Translations under genes and position numbers: made by a program
In this document: positions 33,533 to 47,292 of the stretch, piece after piece
Numbering within the stretch: position 1 is the stretch's first letter
How the letters are laid out: each line of letters opens with the position of its first letter
The notes under the pieces: generated by a model
Told to the model about the DNA's origin: nothing
The model's input: only the letters and a program-made list of their open reading frames with translations
Databases searched by the model: none
Assembly (NCBI GenBank): GCA_002943765.1
Contig: PQWQ01000009.1
Location: forward strand, 1,116,001 to 1,180,000
Direction of reading: 5' to 3'
DNA: 64,000 nucleotides
Source: Psoroptes ovis
Taxonomy: Eukaryota > Arthropoda > Arachnida > Sarcoptiformes > Psoroptidae

Positions 33533-36500
33533 AAATATGAGAAAAAAATATAAATGATTCTTTGTTTGTTTATTTATAACGATAAATAAATAAATAAACG
33601 AATAAAATCAAATGAATATATGTAAAGAATCATATATAATAAATAATTGTACCGATTCAATCTTTGCAAATTCAATGTTTTTCATTCAATGTTGTTGTTA
33701 TTCAATTATTCAATGTATTCTGTATGCAAGCTTATCATCATCAGCTTGTTTAAGCTATGCAACGACAATCATCATCATCATCATTCACAAGTAATAATCA
33801 TAATTTTATTTAATCTTTATGTTTATGTGTGTGAATATTATCTCATTGAATAGTGACTTGTCTTTATTTTGTTTCTTCTTCTTCTTTTGAATAAAATTTT
33901 ATTTCTTTTTTCGACATTTGTTTGTTTGTTTGTTCATCTATTTATTTATTAATATTACCAAAATGTTCATTCATTCATTCATTCATTCATTGTAATCATT
34001 ATCCAATGTTTACAGCTTTGAGAATACGTGGTTATGACAAATAAACAAACAACAAACAAACAAAAACGAATAAATTTCGAAGAAAACAATGTGAGAACAT
34101 AAGAAAGAAATTTCAATCAATTTTTTCAAATAAAAAAAAATAAGAATATCTTTCGATAGCTTTAATATATATATATATTCAAAGATCATTCAAAACATTA
34201 TTATTAGTACAAGATAAACATGTACAAATATATAAAAGATGAATAAATCAATTAACATAACAAACAAACAATAACAAAAAAAAAAAAAAAAACAAGTGTT
34301 CCTCGCCTTGGTGGAACCTTGGAAACAAGGGTTTTCTTTCTTTTTCCTGCTTAAAATTGAATTTGTTTCGATAAAAATACAAAATTACATTTTCTTAAAG
34401 ATAGAAGACAATTTTTATAGATTTTCAATAAAATTCAATGAATGTTGTTGTATTTTTTTTATTATGGTAAATAAACAAATTTTAAAATTTTTCTTCCTTT
34501 TCTTAAAAATCAATAAACAAGGGTTATATCTCATTGATATTTGTTTGTTACGAAAAAAATTGAATTGAATTGATTTTATTTTTATTATTTATTCAAAATA
34601 AATATCAATTCATATAATATAAAATTGTCGAATTTTTATTGATATTATTCATTTTTTTTCATTTTTTTATTACAAATGTCATTATTATTTGAATTCTTAT
34701 TCTTTTCATAAATATTTATTATCATCATTATCATTCGTCTTGAATTTTTTTTTCTGAATATATTCGATCGCTTAGTTCCATAATTCATAATCAATCGTTT
34801 CAATATTTTGAATTATTCGTGAAAGATTCATTCAAAACTTGATTTCAAAATCAATATAAATATTCAAGAAAATTCAAATTTAAATTATTTCGGCTATTTT
34901 TTCCAATTCGATTCAATGATTATTCAGTATTTGTCAAGTTTCTAGAAAAACACATCACCTAGCCGACATTTTACATGAACATTTTACTAATTTCCAATTG
35001 GCCCAAAAAACATGAACACATACATTGGTATTCACCAAAATGAAATAAAACGTAACAAAACATTTCACAAAAACTAATTATAATTGATATTAATTGTCTT
35101 CGTCACTTATGTTATGTTATGTTTAATGTATTCAGCTATATTTATTCATTCCAGTTCTCTGTTTACTGGTCATTTTTATTCCATTTTCATTTCATTTTTA
35201 TTTTCATACATTTGAATACAATGTACCTAAAAACACAAATCCAAATGTTCCAATGTGTGTATTTCGTTTATTTATTTATTCATTCATTTTTCTCAACATC
35301 CTTTGTGATTATAATCAGAATTATTTGAATTCTCTTCGTTTTTTCATTTTCATTTCATTTCATTTATTCATTCATTTAATCAGAATTTCTATTCTCATAA
35401 GATTGGAATTTTCGATTCTCTTGTTGTTGTTGTTGTTGTTGTTTTTACAACCCTGAAAAAAATGGTAGAAATTGGGGCAGAAAAACAGAAAAATAAAAAA
35501 ACGTTTGACATTCATAAACAGGACCCTAAAAATAATTTTTGTTTGTTTGTGAATGTGTGTCTGTATGTGTGTTAATTCACTGGAGAATATTTCAATTCAT
35601 TATAATATGTGAATATACAAATCTATCCTTGTGTTTGTATGTATATTTGATCTGATATTGAAAAATATATCAGCAGATATTCACATAGAGATTATTATTT
35701 TCGCAAAGGCCTAGACCCCAGACATGAAATAATTTCAAACATTTTTACTTTTTTTTTATTTTGATCATAAAAAATATTTTATAATTCATTTGTTTTTGTT
35801 TTGTTTCAAATTCATTCGACTCTCTGAATCTCTGAATTTCTGAATTTCAGAATTTTTTCCTTGGTAATTTTTCGGGAATTTAATTCATTGAAATAACAAG
35901 CAATGTTATTCATTTGTTTTGATGATTATTTTTCATCATTTTTCGAAAAAGGTGTTTGTTCATCGACAACAACAGGCAAGCAAACAAGCAATAATGAATA
36001 TATTTGTTTTTGCTTTTTTGAAATTATTTTTAGACCTTTTTATTTTTTTCCCAATAAATCACATCGTTGTTTTTCATTTTGAAATTTCATTCCATTGTTA
36101 ATAAATTGGGTAGTCAATTTGTTTGTTTTTTATTCGAAACATTTGTTATATTATTCCATATTTTTATTTATTTATTTATTATTTGTTATTCGCTTTTGCC
36201 ATACCGAATAATGATTTGTATCAAATCAAATCAAATCAAATGAATTTGAATTCCTTTTCTTTTCTTTTTTTTGAAATTTTCCACCCAGATTCAATGAATC
36301 AAAATTGGCGAGAATTTTTTTCCATTTTTCAAATCGTATGAGAATTCTCATCATATTCAACCATCAAATATTTGTTATTATTTTCGCTTCATTTTGAATT
36401 ATTTAAAATTTATTTATTTTACTTCCTTTTTTGATATTTTCATTTCAATTTAATTTGTATTGTTTTATTCGCATCTTTCAATTCAATTCAAGTCTTCTTT

Positions 36501-38937
36501 TCTTCAAAAATTCAAATTCAAAGTGAAAAACAGTATTTTCATAAATAATAATATTCATTTACTCTAGAGACCATCATAGCCTCATAAATGATGATGGTCG
36601 GAAATCATATTTCATGAAAAATTTCCCAATATTTTTCAATTCATTTTCATTTTCAATTTCATTTTTTTGATTCATCATTATTTCATTTTTCATTTTTTTA
36701 AAATTTTTAATAAATTTCAAATTCAAGCAAAGAAGAAATCCCGTTGAATTCCTTCTTTGAAGATCATAATTCTTTTAATTTCAATTTTTTTTTACTTGAT
36801 TAATGTCAATCCAAGACATAAATCGGCTTAATTATTCATCAAAATTTCGAATTTTTAAAAATATAAATTTACTTGGCTCAATTTCGAAATTTCATTAGCC
36901 TTTTGCACTGTTGATGATAAGCGCATCATTTTGACATGATTATTTGATATCAATGAATGTCAAGGGTTGAAAATTTGTGACATTTTTCGGATTCTTAAAA
37001 TTTTTCTTTTTCACAACATGAATAATTCACAAGTATTTATTCGATTTTCACTGCTCGAAATTACATTTGAAAAAATGATAATATTTAATAAGTATTTCTG
37101 TCATTTCATTCTTTGCTGAAGAATGATTCCAAAATGTCCGAATTAATGGTTTTCATATGAGATTACGATTCATTTGAAAATGAATAATCAATCATTTTGA
37201 ATGAGTGAATGAGTTCATTCAGTGGTGGCAATGGTTGAATGACATTTAAGTTTCATTCTTGTGTGATTGTCTTGTTTTGTTTTGTTGGTCATAACTTTTT
37301 GACCATATTATCACATTATTCATGTTTATGTTCTTTGAAATGATAAACTTTTGGTTAATTCAAACCATTAACCAATTAGTTTTTTTAAAAAATGATAATT
37401 TGTTCATTGATTATGTAAGGTTTATGCTTTCAGCTTTTCAACTGTCACTCAGACTAAAATTGATCATCTTATTATCATCATTTGTTGATGTATTGTTCTA
37501 TTTTTGGTTGATATAAACAGATATAACTTGATTTGATTAAGGTTTTGACCTAAAACGAAATTATCTTCGAATGAAATATTCATTTTGAATTGAAATTTCC
37601 CATTGAAATATATGTTACAATCAAAAGTGATTTTCATATATCATATATATTGTTAACTGTTATCAAATGATAGTCAAATCTGTGAATTTCATATGTATTC
37701 ATTCATGCTTATTGAGAGGATTCAAAATTTGAAATTTCTCTGTTTCATTTTTGGTTAAATAATTCATTTTCTATCAAGTTCAACCATCCATATACTCCCA
37801 TTCGCATATGGATTTTGAGATTCCCGAAATTCAAATTCATATGAAATTTCATTCATTTTAAATAAATAAATTTCAAAAAATCGGATGAATTTGAATTGTT
37901 TCATTTCAATTCGATCATATGTGTGCATATGCACGAGTAAAACTGTCACATTGTCATCATGTATCATGTGTGTGAGGCCTTAAAACTGTTATGATCAATT
38001 TGAAACCGCAATACTTTGATTGTTATTTACTGGTTTACACTCGTTGCAAAATATACTCTTCAAATTCAATTTCGATTTGGCCCAAACACAAAGAATTTGA
38101 TTTGATTATTATTTTGATTTGTAATTATTTGAATGATAATATTTGATTTGATTGTTGAAATCAAATCTGAATCTCAATTCATTTCCTTGATTTATTATTA
38201 TTACTAGTTCCCAAGTTATATTTCCAGTGTATCAAAATGATGCAAAAACAAAATGCAAAAGCTTTCAATCCACATTTTCTATCTCCGAAAGGTTTTTTGC
38301 TTTGCTTTGAATATTTTCTTTTTCTTTTTGGCTTAATTCATAAATAAATACACACATACGTCAGTCGTTGTCCAATTTATTCCAATTTATTATTTAATCT
38401 CTTTATGTGTTTGAATGTATTTATCCAAATGGACATACAGAGAAGATATATTCTTTAATTCATACCATGAGAAAGTAAAAATGAGAAAGAAATGATCATT
38501 AAGAGTGAATGAATGAATGAAGATGATGATGGTGATGATGATGATGGACTTTGGAAAAAATAATAATACGTGCTTTGAATGGTTGACTGATTTTTTTTTC
38601 ATATTTTTGACTAAGCTAAATTCGTGAAAATGAAATAAAAATGTAACAAAAATAAATAACTCATTTTTATTTCTGAAAAACAGAAAAGTAAAATACATCA
38701 TAGACATTGAGACCCAGTGTTGAAAGTAAAAAATTTGAAAAAATTATGATGGAATAAATGAATGAATGAATGAATGTATGAAATGAGAAATGACCATTTT
38801 CAAATTTCAATTTATTATCATTATTGCTTGCCATTTACAACAACACTACTCATTGATGTCACTGGCTGATGATTTACCATTTATAAATATCTATTTTTTG
38901 AAAGCATCTATCAAACAATACCATTATTATTGTTATA

Positions 38938-39023
38938 TTCGGTTGTTGTCCGAAAAGTTTATTCCGCTTTATTCGGTAGAATTGTTCATGAAAATTGGCC
39001 AGAACTTTTTTTGGACAATCTAA
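38938..39023 (+). mobile_element. MITE copy, subfamily A, diverged
   Basis: Left end TTCGGTTGTTGTCCGAAAAG, right end TTTGGACAATCTAA, with small insertions. Confidence 0.82.
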
Positions 39024-39696
39024 TACTTTCAATCATCATATATGAGAAAACATCTTAACATATTTTCATATCATACATTTGATTATTTATTTATTTATTT
39101 TCTTTTATTTTATTTTATTCCATATATTATCATTCTTCAATTCTTTAACCAATAATTCTTCGAAGAATAAATCATATACAATTTATCATCTTTATTATTT
39201 TATTTATATTCAAAAATATGTGATATATATGTGGGTGTGTATTTGAATGATGATCCTCATTTAAGTAGTTTCCCAAATACATTTCAATAATAATCATTAA
39301 ATACAATATAAATCTATTCATCACTGTGTTTATAAGTATTAAAGTGGGTGTTTGTGTCTGTATTTAAAGCTACTGTTTTTTGAGCATTCACTATTTAGTT
39401 CAAATCGTTCAAATTCAATAAATGAAAAATTTCGACCATTTTCAATGTTTTTACATGTATTTCAAATGCGATTGACTTTTGTTTGATCAAAATCAATAAT
39501 AATGATGATGATTTCAAAAATAAAATTATCATCCTCGAAAAATAGAAAAAACAATCATAAGTAATGATAAAATATATCCAAAAGTCAATGTATCATTTGT
39601 GTATATTGAATTGAAAAAAAAAACAATGCTACTTATTGTATTACGATAAATGATTAATATTTTCGTACATCCCGAATTGGATTTATTTATTTATCG

Positions 39697-39776
39697 TTAG
39701 GTTGTCCGAAAAGTTCATTCGGCTTATTCGATAGAGTTACTCATGAAAATCGGCTAGAACTTTCCGGACAATCTAA
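39697..39776 (+). mobile_element. MITE copy, subfamily A
   Basis: TTAGGTTGTCCGAAAAGTT to TTTCCGGACAATCTAA. Confidence 0.9.
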
Positions 39777-41915
39777 TATTTTCTTTTTTTTATTTCTTCA
39801 CTTATCATTATTATTCGTATTCGATCATCATCATCATCATCATCAATTCAATATGATTTTCAATGTTTTTTTGAATTCAATCGCTGACAATAGATCAAGT
39901 AATTCAAATAGATCAACGTATTATTCCTTGTTCTTTGAATGTTTTATTTTTTCTAGAAGATTTTCTTTTGCATAAGAGATGCTCGAAGAATGGTGATTGA
40001 ATCAATGATGATCGAAATGATCTAAATAAAATGAAAAATAAAATTGTAACATGAATGAAAAATGAATTTTTTTGCACAGAGATACACGATTTAGTAGAAA
40101 GATAATATCTATTCAATATTGTTGTTATCAATAGTATATTCGTAATTGTAATAATGATAATAGTAAAAAAAAACAAACAAATATTCTTATTTTATTTCAT
40201 TCAAATTTTATCATTATTATTATTATCATTATGACATTTGCGTCTAAGTTCAGTATTGTATTGACGCAAATGAATTCATATTCGACTACAATTTCCAGTA
40301 ATGTTTGAAATATTTTTATCTTTGTATTCACAGTTCATATGATTTTGCTTGGATATAATTGCTTGCATTGCTTTGTATTTCTTATTATTGTTCGGCATTT
40401 ATTCATTCATTCAATGTCTTTGTTATTCATTTATTTTGAATTAAATTCATTTCAGAATTTAATTCATTGCTTTAGATTTCTCTGTTGTTTCCCTTCGTTC
40501 ATTGAAACACAAGAATTTTTAAAGAAATTTTCATTTGTTTTTCACTCATTCTCTAATGCGTATCATTGATTTGATTATTTTCGATTTTTATATTTTTAGG
40601 CTTGTATCTCGGGTCCAAAAACAAAAATTGTTTCGCAATTGATTGGCCCCGGAAAAAAATACTGAATTTTTTTTTCCGAAATTATTTTTTCATGAGATTT
40701 TTTTCCCCAAAAAAAAAATTTTGCTTTTTCTTAGTAAAATATAAAGATATTTGGTCCCAAATACCAGATGTTTTCTGGCTCGGGCCAAAAAATAAGAAAC
40801 ATAATTGAAATTGCAGCAAATTATATGAAATGCGATGGCACTGTTAATGAAATAGATAATTTCATCAAGAAATTTTGCTGCGTAAAATGAGATCATTCAA
40901 TTTCATATTTTATTTTTGAAATTTTGTTTAAAATTTTTGTTTAATTTGTGGGTGTTTTTGATCGAAGAAAATTTTCTTATTTTATAATGTCATTATGTCA
41001 TGAATTTATGTGCCGATTTTCCCCTTTATTTTATTTTCTTAGATTTTAATTCGTCCCGAAAGGGTTGAATTTTTCTCTTGAATTTTAATTTTCAGAAAAA
41101 AAAAATTCATAAATTCTAATTGATTTTTTTTCTCCGATCAATTAATTCATGGAATCATCTTCCAGCGAAAAAATTCTTGAAAAAAAAAACATTGATTATT
41201 TCGCAAAATAATCACAGAGAAAAAAGATAATGATAAGCTTCTTAAAAAAGATTTTGGAATACATGTATCATCACTTTTTTAAATACCAAGATTGAATTGA
41301 TTTTGAATAGATTCATTCATTTATTATACATTTGTTTATTATTTTGTTCAATGACAAATATAACAAATAATGATTTCTTTCATGTATAATTCCTTGTTTT
41401 CTATGAACAATATTCTGAATATTGAGATTAAATACGAATATAAATTTGTTTTTAAATGATATTATATGTTTAGAATGATGATTAATTCCTTATGTTTGCT
41501 GACATGTATTCATTTTCTGTGTTTTATCATTATCACTGCTTTCATTGTTGTTGCAATTATTAATTCTATTAATATTGTTCATTTAAGTCAAGTTTAGAGT
41601 TTACTACTTTTTCTCTAAGTTTAACATTATTAATAATTTTGGTGAAATCATTTTCGGTTAATTCACAATTCACCCATTGAATTATTGAATGCAGACTTAT
41701 GAATACAACAACAATGAATATTATTATTATCGCTATAAACCCAGATCAAAATAAATAAATGAACAAATAAACAACGACACAAATACACTAAGAACTTGTG
41801 AGCAATCGAAAATATTTTTGAATGAAAGAGTATTGAAAATACAGAGTAAAACCTTTAATATTATTCCTTATTTCAATGTAATAATCTTGAATTATTATTT
41901 CATTTTGAATATATA

Positions 41916-41995
41916 TTAGATTGTCCGGAAAGTTCTGGCCGATTTTCATGAGCAACTGCATCGATTAAGCGTTATGAACTTTTCGGACAACCTAA
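41916..41995 (-). mobile_element. MITE copy, subfamily A, reverse orientation
   Basis: TTAGATTGTCCGGAAAGTT to CTTTTCGGACAACCTAA, TA on both sides. Confidence 0.9.
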
Positions 41996-42060
41996 TACCT
42001 TTTCTCTAAATGGAAAAAAACATGTCCATTAATAGAATTAGATTGTAGAATTTCTCTTAT

Positions 42061-42066
42061 TTTATT
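42061..42066 (-). terminator. candidate polyadenylation signal of the Ig-domain gene
   Basis: TTTATT on the + strand (AATAAA on the minus strand), about 270 bases beyond the stop codon at 42332. Chance occurrence is possible. Confidence 0.3.
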
Positions 42067-42331
42067 TCATGATATATTTACAATTAATTATAATAATTAA
42101 AATCAAAATTAAATTACAATTTTTGCGCATTAAAAAAATCGAAATGATTATGTGTGTACTGAGAGAATGATCAATGTATGCTGCTGTTACTGCGGCGGCT
42201 GCTGTTTACTATCTGCTGCAATTTGCGGCATATATCACTTGATTGAAATGATGATCACTGAAGCTCGATGAGATGGTGATGTATGGATTGGAAAAAATTC
42301 CGAATTCTTCACCAATTTTGAATCTTCGAAT

Positions 42332-42555
42332 TCATTTAATTATGATTACGATTTGAATCAGTATCATTGATAGCCATGAAAAATGACCAAAATAATCAAT
42401 CTTGTTTGTTGCTGATTTATTATTGAAATAATTACTTTCATTCATTAATTTTTCATAATCATTATGAATAAACATATCTTCAATGTTTTGATTATCAATG
42501 TTATCATTATGTTGATTATGATTGATTGAAATTGAATGATTTCGGAATTGTCCAG
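42332..42555 (-). CDS. Ig gene exon 6: C-terminal tail with GPI-signal-like end
   Basis: Acceptor AG at 42557-42556 (taatttaccag). Joined in phase 1 it reads (A)GQFRNHSISINHNQ, then a polar Asn/Asp-rich stretch, then GHFSWLSMILIQIVIIIK and TGA at 42334-42332. A hydrophobic stretch running right up to the stop codon fits a GPI-anchor signal, as known for DIP and IgLON proteins. There is no basic cytoplasmic tail. The exon is supported by its splice site and phase and by how well the end fits, not by sequence identity. Confidence 0.72.
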
Positions 42556-44682
42556 CTGGTAAATTAATTATACAGAAAATATAATGGAGAAAATGATTAA
42601 ATTTTTGAAATTTTCAAAATTTTGAAATTTATCCAAGATGATAATGATAATTACTCACAATTTTGATTAATGAGCAAATTTTGTTGATTTGTTGATGATA
42701 ATTGACTTTCTGTGATTTGTGTTTTGTGTTTTTGGTTTCATGAATTTCGAAAAATTTAAAAATTTGTCCCATAAAATATTTAACAATAGACTTACCATAA
42801 ACTCTAATAAGGCCTTCTTTTTCACCGAGAATATTTTTCGCTATACACTTGAATGTACCGAAATCATCGTTTGATAAATAATTAATGATCAGCCTCATTG
42901 TAATACGATAACCATTAAATTCTTCTTGTGCTTCATATTTATTATTATAAATATCTTTCATTGTTTCAGTGAAATTTGTTAACATTGAGCGATTACCAAT
43001 CGTAATGATTGTTGTCGGTGTTGTAATAGATGATAATTTTGTCATTGTTGAATATTGTTGTTGTGGTTGCTGTTGGTGTTGAATATTCGGATGATTATGT
43101 ATCGATAATGATGATGATGATGATTGTGAAGGATTTGCAATTATCGTCAATTCAGATGGCGTGATCCATAATGCCATCGGTCTTGGATATGCTTCACACA
43201 TACAAACTAATTGAATTCTAGCTCCTATCCGAGAACTAATTAGTTGATTTTGTACACGAATTTTTGGTCGAACTGTCAAATTTTTTTCGATAATAATTGA
43301 TTTCAAAGTAATCAAAATAATTGAATAGAAAAATATGATTTTCAATCATGATTCTCGTCAATTGACAAATTGGACAAAATTAAACTTACAATTAACATGC
43401 AGTAAAACACGTCGACTTATGCTGGGCGGAACACCGTTTGAAGCAATGCATAGATAGGCACCCATATCCTCTGTCAGTGAAAAACAAAAAAACGAAAATG
43501 TTTGAAATGTTTTTATTGTTTTATTCTCATTGAATTTATTATTATTATGATTTAGATTTATTTCAAATCATTCTTTCGCGAGTATAGATTTATGACATAT
43601 TTTTCTCGGTTTGTCTCTCTATCTGATTAGCTTCCAATTTAACATGCAATTAAATTTACAATTTTTCAATTATTCATTTTCTTTACTTTACCTCTTGTCA
43701 CTTGTGTTAAATTTAATTGACTACCTTCAAATGTTGAAACTATATGTTCATGTTTCATGATTATTATTATTATTATTGTTTCGTGAATCGTTTTGTGAAT
43801 AGAATATAATTGAAAATAAAAATAAAAATAAAATTCCAATTAGAAATGATTGAATAAAAATAAATGAATGAATAATGAATATAAATAATAAATTGTTTTC
43901 AAATGAAATACAATAATAATACAATTACCTGAATATTTTTGTCCACCAAATAGACCTAGATTTATTTGTTGTCCATCTTCACGACGCCAACTGATTTTAG
44001 GTTTTGGATAACCTTTTGCTGAACATTTCAAAATGGCTTTTTGATGTTCATCAACTGTCGTATCCGAACTGGTACGATCTTCATTCAGAATAGGTGGCAC
44101 TAATTATAAATTATATGATTATTTTGTAATCAATTATAATCAATTAATTCATTTGTATCACATGAATTTATGGTAAATACCTTGTACATCTAAATGACCA
44201 ACTTGTGAAATCATTTTTTTTGCATTCACTTGACACATATAATTACCACGATCAGATAAACGTACATGTTTGATATGTAAATACCATTGTCGATCACTGT
44301 TTTGTGTAACACGATATTTTCGTTCACCAAACAGTGTATCGGTGCCGATTGTCAATACTGTCGGCTCGGAATTTGTTGAATCCATTTTTAACCATGCAAC
44401 TTTATACGGGCCAAGATTTTCAACTGAACATTCTAATATTGCATTACGTCCAAGAACAGTTGTTGAATTTTCAATTGGTTTCGTAAAATATGGTATCATT
44501 TCTTGTTGTTGTTGTTGTTGGTGTTGATGATGATGATGATTATTATTATTATGATGATGATGTTTATTATTATTATTGTTGTTGCTATTATTTTTATTAA
44601 GATGTGATTTACATTCTAATAATCGATATTTCAATATGATTATTTTGAATAAAATAATAATTATTAATCGTTTGATAATCAT
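42332..44682 (-). CDS. three-Ig-domain cell-surface protein, lachesin/DIP/IgLON type (whole gene)
   Basis: Six exons on the minus strand (44682-44181, 44099-43929, 43739-43692, 43470-43390, 43272-42796, 42555-42332) join in frame through phase-1 GT-AG introns to 500 residues. Order: hydrophobic N-terminus (signal-like), Asn/His/Gln run, Ig1, Ig2, Ig3, a polar tail and a C-terminal hydrophobic stretch that ends at the stop. Proteins of this family (lachesin, Dpr-interacting proteins, vertebrate IgLONs) are neuronal or epithelial adhesion molecules, commonly GPI-anchored. The uniform phase-1 pattern is typical of Ig genes. I cannot say which DIP or lachesin paralogue it is. It converges on the PDE4 gene. 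Confidence 0.9.
42796..43272 (-). CDS. Ig gene exon 5: Ig3 with a low-complexity insertion
   Basis: Acceptor AG at 43274-43273; the open frame further upstream is intron. Begins (F)RPKIRVQNQLISSRIGARI, then LVCMCEAYPRPMALWITPSE. An insertion of about 55 residues rich in Ser, Gln, Thr and Ile follows, then RITMRLIINYLSNDDFGTFK and CIAKNILGEKEGLIRVY. Ig3 of the family normally has a short loop where the insertion lies. Donor GTAAGT follows 42796. Confidence 0.9.
43390..43470 (-). CDS. Ig gene exon 4: end of Ig2
   Basis: Acceptor AG at 43472-43471; encodes (E)DMGAYLCIASNGVPPSISR and RVLLHVN, the standard DxGxYxCxAxNGVPPxxS end of Ig2. Donor GTAAGT follows 43390. Phase 1. Confidence 0.93.
43692..43739 (-). 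CDS. Ig gene exon 3: 48-bp micro-exon of Ig2
   Basis: Acceptor AG at 43741-43740; encodes (V)STFEGSQLNLTQVTR, equivalent to the EGxxLxLxxVxR strand before the second cysteine. Donor GTAAAG follows 43692. It is too short for an ordinary ORF scan but required for the domain. Confidence 0.9.
43929..44099 (-). CDS. Ig gene exon 2: first part of Ig2
   Basis: Acceptor AG at 44101-44100. Encodes (V)PPILNEDRTSSDTTVDE, LKCSAKGYPKPKISWRRED and the next strands. The C-x-A-x-GYPxPxxxWRRED pattern is the hallmark of Ig2 in lachesin/DIP proteins. Phase 1 at both ends; donor GTAATT after 43929. Confidence 0.92.
44181..44682 (-). CDS. Ig gene exon 1: signal region, low-complexity run and Ig1
   Basis: ATG at 44682-44680. 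A hydrophobic stretch (RLIIIILFKIIIL) is followed by an Asn/His/Gln-rich run, then MIPYFTKPIENSTTVLGR, LECSVENLGPYKVAWLK, WYLHIKHVRLSDRGNYMCQV and SQVGHLDVQ. These match the first Ig domain of lachesin/DIP proteins, including both disulfide cysteines and the core Trp. Donor GTATTT follows 44181 in phase 1. The poly-His/Asn run between signal and Ig1 is unusual for the family. Confidence 0.9.
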
Positions 44683-45630
44683 GATTAATATATGTATTTA
44701 TTTATTTATTTATATTTATTTTAAACTGATTTTTTTTTCGCATAAATTGATTACATAATTTACATAAATATGATTAATTTACACTTATTTATTTATTTAT
44801 TTTAAAGTCTTATTATCATTTCAACAAATTCAATACATTTCACACAATGAATACAATTGATGATCATTAATTATTTCGGCGAGAATTTGAGAAAAAAATT
44901 TCAAATTTTCAAAATTTTTCAATCCTTTGAATTTGTATGATTAATATTTTGAATTTTTTTTCGTTTTCAGATTATTCATCACATAAATTGACTCACGGAC
45001 GAATGATTGCCGATGATAATGAAGAACACATTGTTTGTTTCAATAAAATTTTGAAATTAAAAATATTTTTTGTACGAAAAACATGAGAAAAATTTCAAAA
45101 ATTCAAAGATTTTAAGACGCATTCAACTATGGAATCGTACAGCATGGAATCCAATCACCAACTGAATCGTTTTTTTGGAAGCTTCTCGGTATGTTTGTTA
45201 TGTGTTTATGTTCTTCGAAATAAATAAATTAAACCAACACACACACTAGTTTTATGGCAGAATATTTCCTTTATTTCTCCTCTGATTCGAATCACTTTAA
45301 CAACAACCGACAACAATATAAGGCTATATCCTCATAATCATATATAATTTATTTATATTCAATTCAATTCTGTTATTTTGATTCAAACAATGAATATTTG
45401 AACGAATGAATAAATTTTTTTCGGTAGGAATCGTTACAATTTATTGGCAATTGATATTTGGCGGAAATTTTACAAAGGTGAAATTTATTGAAATCATTAC
45501 CTTTTATTTATTTATTTGTATGCGAAATATAAATGAAAATTTATATACAAGTTTGTATGAAAGTGTGTGAATGTACCTGATGATGATGCTAAATAATAAT
45601 AATAACAATACCTAATAATGATAATAATAA

Positions 45631-45720
45631 ATAATAATAAATTGAAAAATAAATAAATAAATAATAATAAATTGAAAAATAAATAAATAAATAATAATAA
45701 ATTGAAAAATAAATAAATAA
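45631..45720. repeat. 30-bp tandem repeat, three copies
   Basis: Three identical units of 30 bp beginning ATAATAATAAATTGAAAAAT, ending in an AAAT run. Confidence 0.95.
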
Positions 45721-47210
45721 ATAAAATTCAATTTATTTAGTATCAAATTTCGAAATCAAATAAATGATAATGAATAAATAAATAATGAATGAATGAATGA
45801 AACAATTCTTACATAATCAATTGACTATCATTATTATTATTATTGTTTATTGTTTCATGCTAAAAATCAATTTAAGACAAATGAATAAATGAATTGAATT
45901 GATTTCTTTACAAAAAATTTTCTTTTTTGTGAAAATTACCAAAGCCAAAGGCCTCTTGGCTAAATCATAGATATTTGATTATCCAATGTGTGTTTGAATT
46001 TCGTTTGTTTTTCCTATTTCTTAAGAGAAAATCTTAAATAATTTTTGATATTTTGTAAATTTTGTATCATAATCAATTGTGTTGAAACAAATCAAGTTTT
46101 TTGTGTCTTAAATATTTAGTAGTTTCTTAATATTTATTTGAAATTTTTTCAAAGAATTTTTCAGTGAAAATAATTCAAACATCTTTCGAATTATTGAAAA
46201 TCTTTCAAATTGTTCAAAATTGATCAATTTTTTCCAAAAATTTTTCAAATTGTACATTTTTTCCCCTGAAAATTTTCCTCAGTAAAATTCAATATCCAAT
46301 ATTTTTTAAGTTGTCCAAATAATAAACTATAGTCTATGAAATATTTTCATAAAAAAATTGAATAACTTTTGAAGAGAAACGAGAAAAAAAAATGATTAAA
46401 ATTCAATTTCAAAGCTTGCTTGCTTGAGAAAAAATAAAATCAAAATGAATTGATTTCATTGAATATTTCAAAGAAGATGAAGAATTTTCTCTGAATCAAT
46501 TTTGATATATTGAAGAATTTTTCAAAGTGAAAAAACGCTCAATTATTGATCGGAATTTCACACTTTCATCATCATCATCCTCATCATCATCGTATGTGTT
46601 ATGCACACAAAAGTTTTGTTCAGAAATTTTCAAATCAAAAGCGACGATGATCGCCTGAATATTGAGAAGAGAAGAAGAATATTTTCGGCCAAAAATTCAA
46701 GAATTTTATTGAAAAATTACTTTTAAGAAATTTCGAAAAAATTCTTTTTTGGTTCTTGTGTATCAACAATCAATGAATTATTTTCCTATTCATTCGTTAT
46801 TCAAACTAAAATTTTTTAAAAAACTTGTCATGTTGTTACACAATGGTTTGAATAGAAAGTCGATGATCGAAATCGGAATTTTTTTTTTTTTTTTTTTGAA
46901 AATAATTCAATTTAATCAATGAAAGGGTTGTATCTTTGCGAGAAAAGAATTTCTTCTTTGAAATTGTTCCGAAAACGCAGCAAATTCAAATGAATTTTCA
47001 AGATATCTTGCATTCTTCATTCGGATATCTTTGAAATTCTTCCTTATTTTTCATTATTTCAAATAACTTTCAATAAATAATCTTCTTCATCCATTCAAAG
47101 GCTATGCCGAAATGTTTATACCCTCGAAAAAAAAAACAAAAATAATTTCATCATCATTCCACTATTGTTTTCATCAATTGATGAAAAAAATTGAAAAATT
47201 CTTTCAAATA

Positions 47211-47292
47211 TTAGATTGTCCAGATAGTTATGTGGCCGATTCTCATCAGCTACTCTATTGATTAAGCCGAATGTACTTTTCGGACAGCCTAA
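47211..47292 (-). mobile_element. MITE copy, subfamily A, reverse orientation
   Basis: TTAGATTGTCCAGATAGTT to CTTTTCGGACAGCCTAA, TA flanks. Confidence 0.85.

Larger units (their letters stand above)
27693..42060. other. intergenic region between the PDE4 gene and the Ig gene
   Basis: About 14 kb of AT-rich sequence separating two convergent genes. I find no exon I can support. Contents: nine MITE copies (29075 to 41916), a TTTA tract (29969-30003), a heptamer satellite (30005-30174), a patch of motif related to the 44-bp minisatellite (28150-28290), and many short trinucleotide runs. ORFs of 60-105 codons here are low-complexity or pass through MITEs. Confidence 0.55.
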
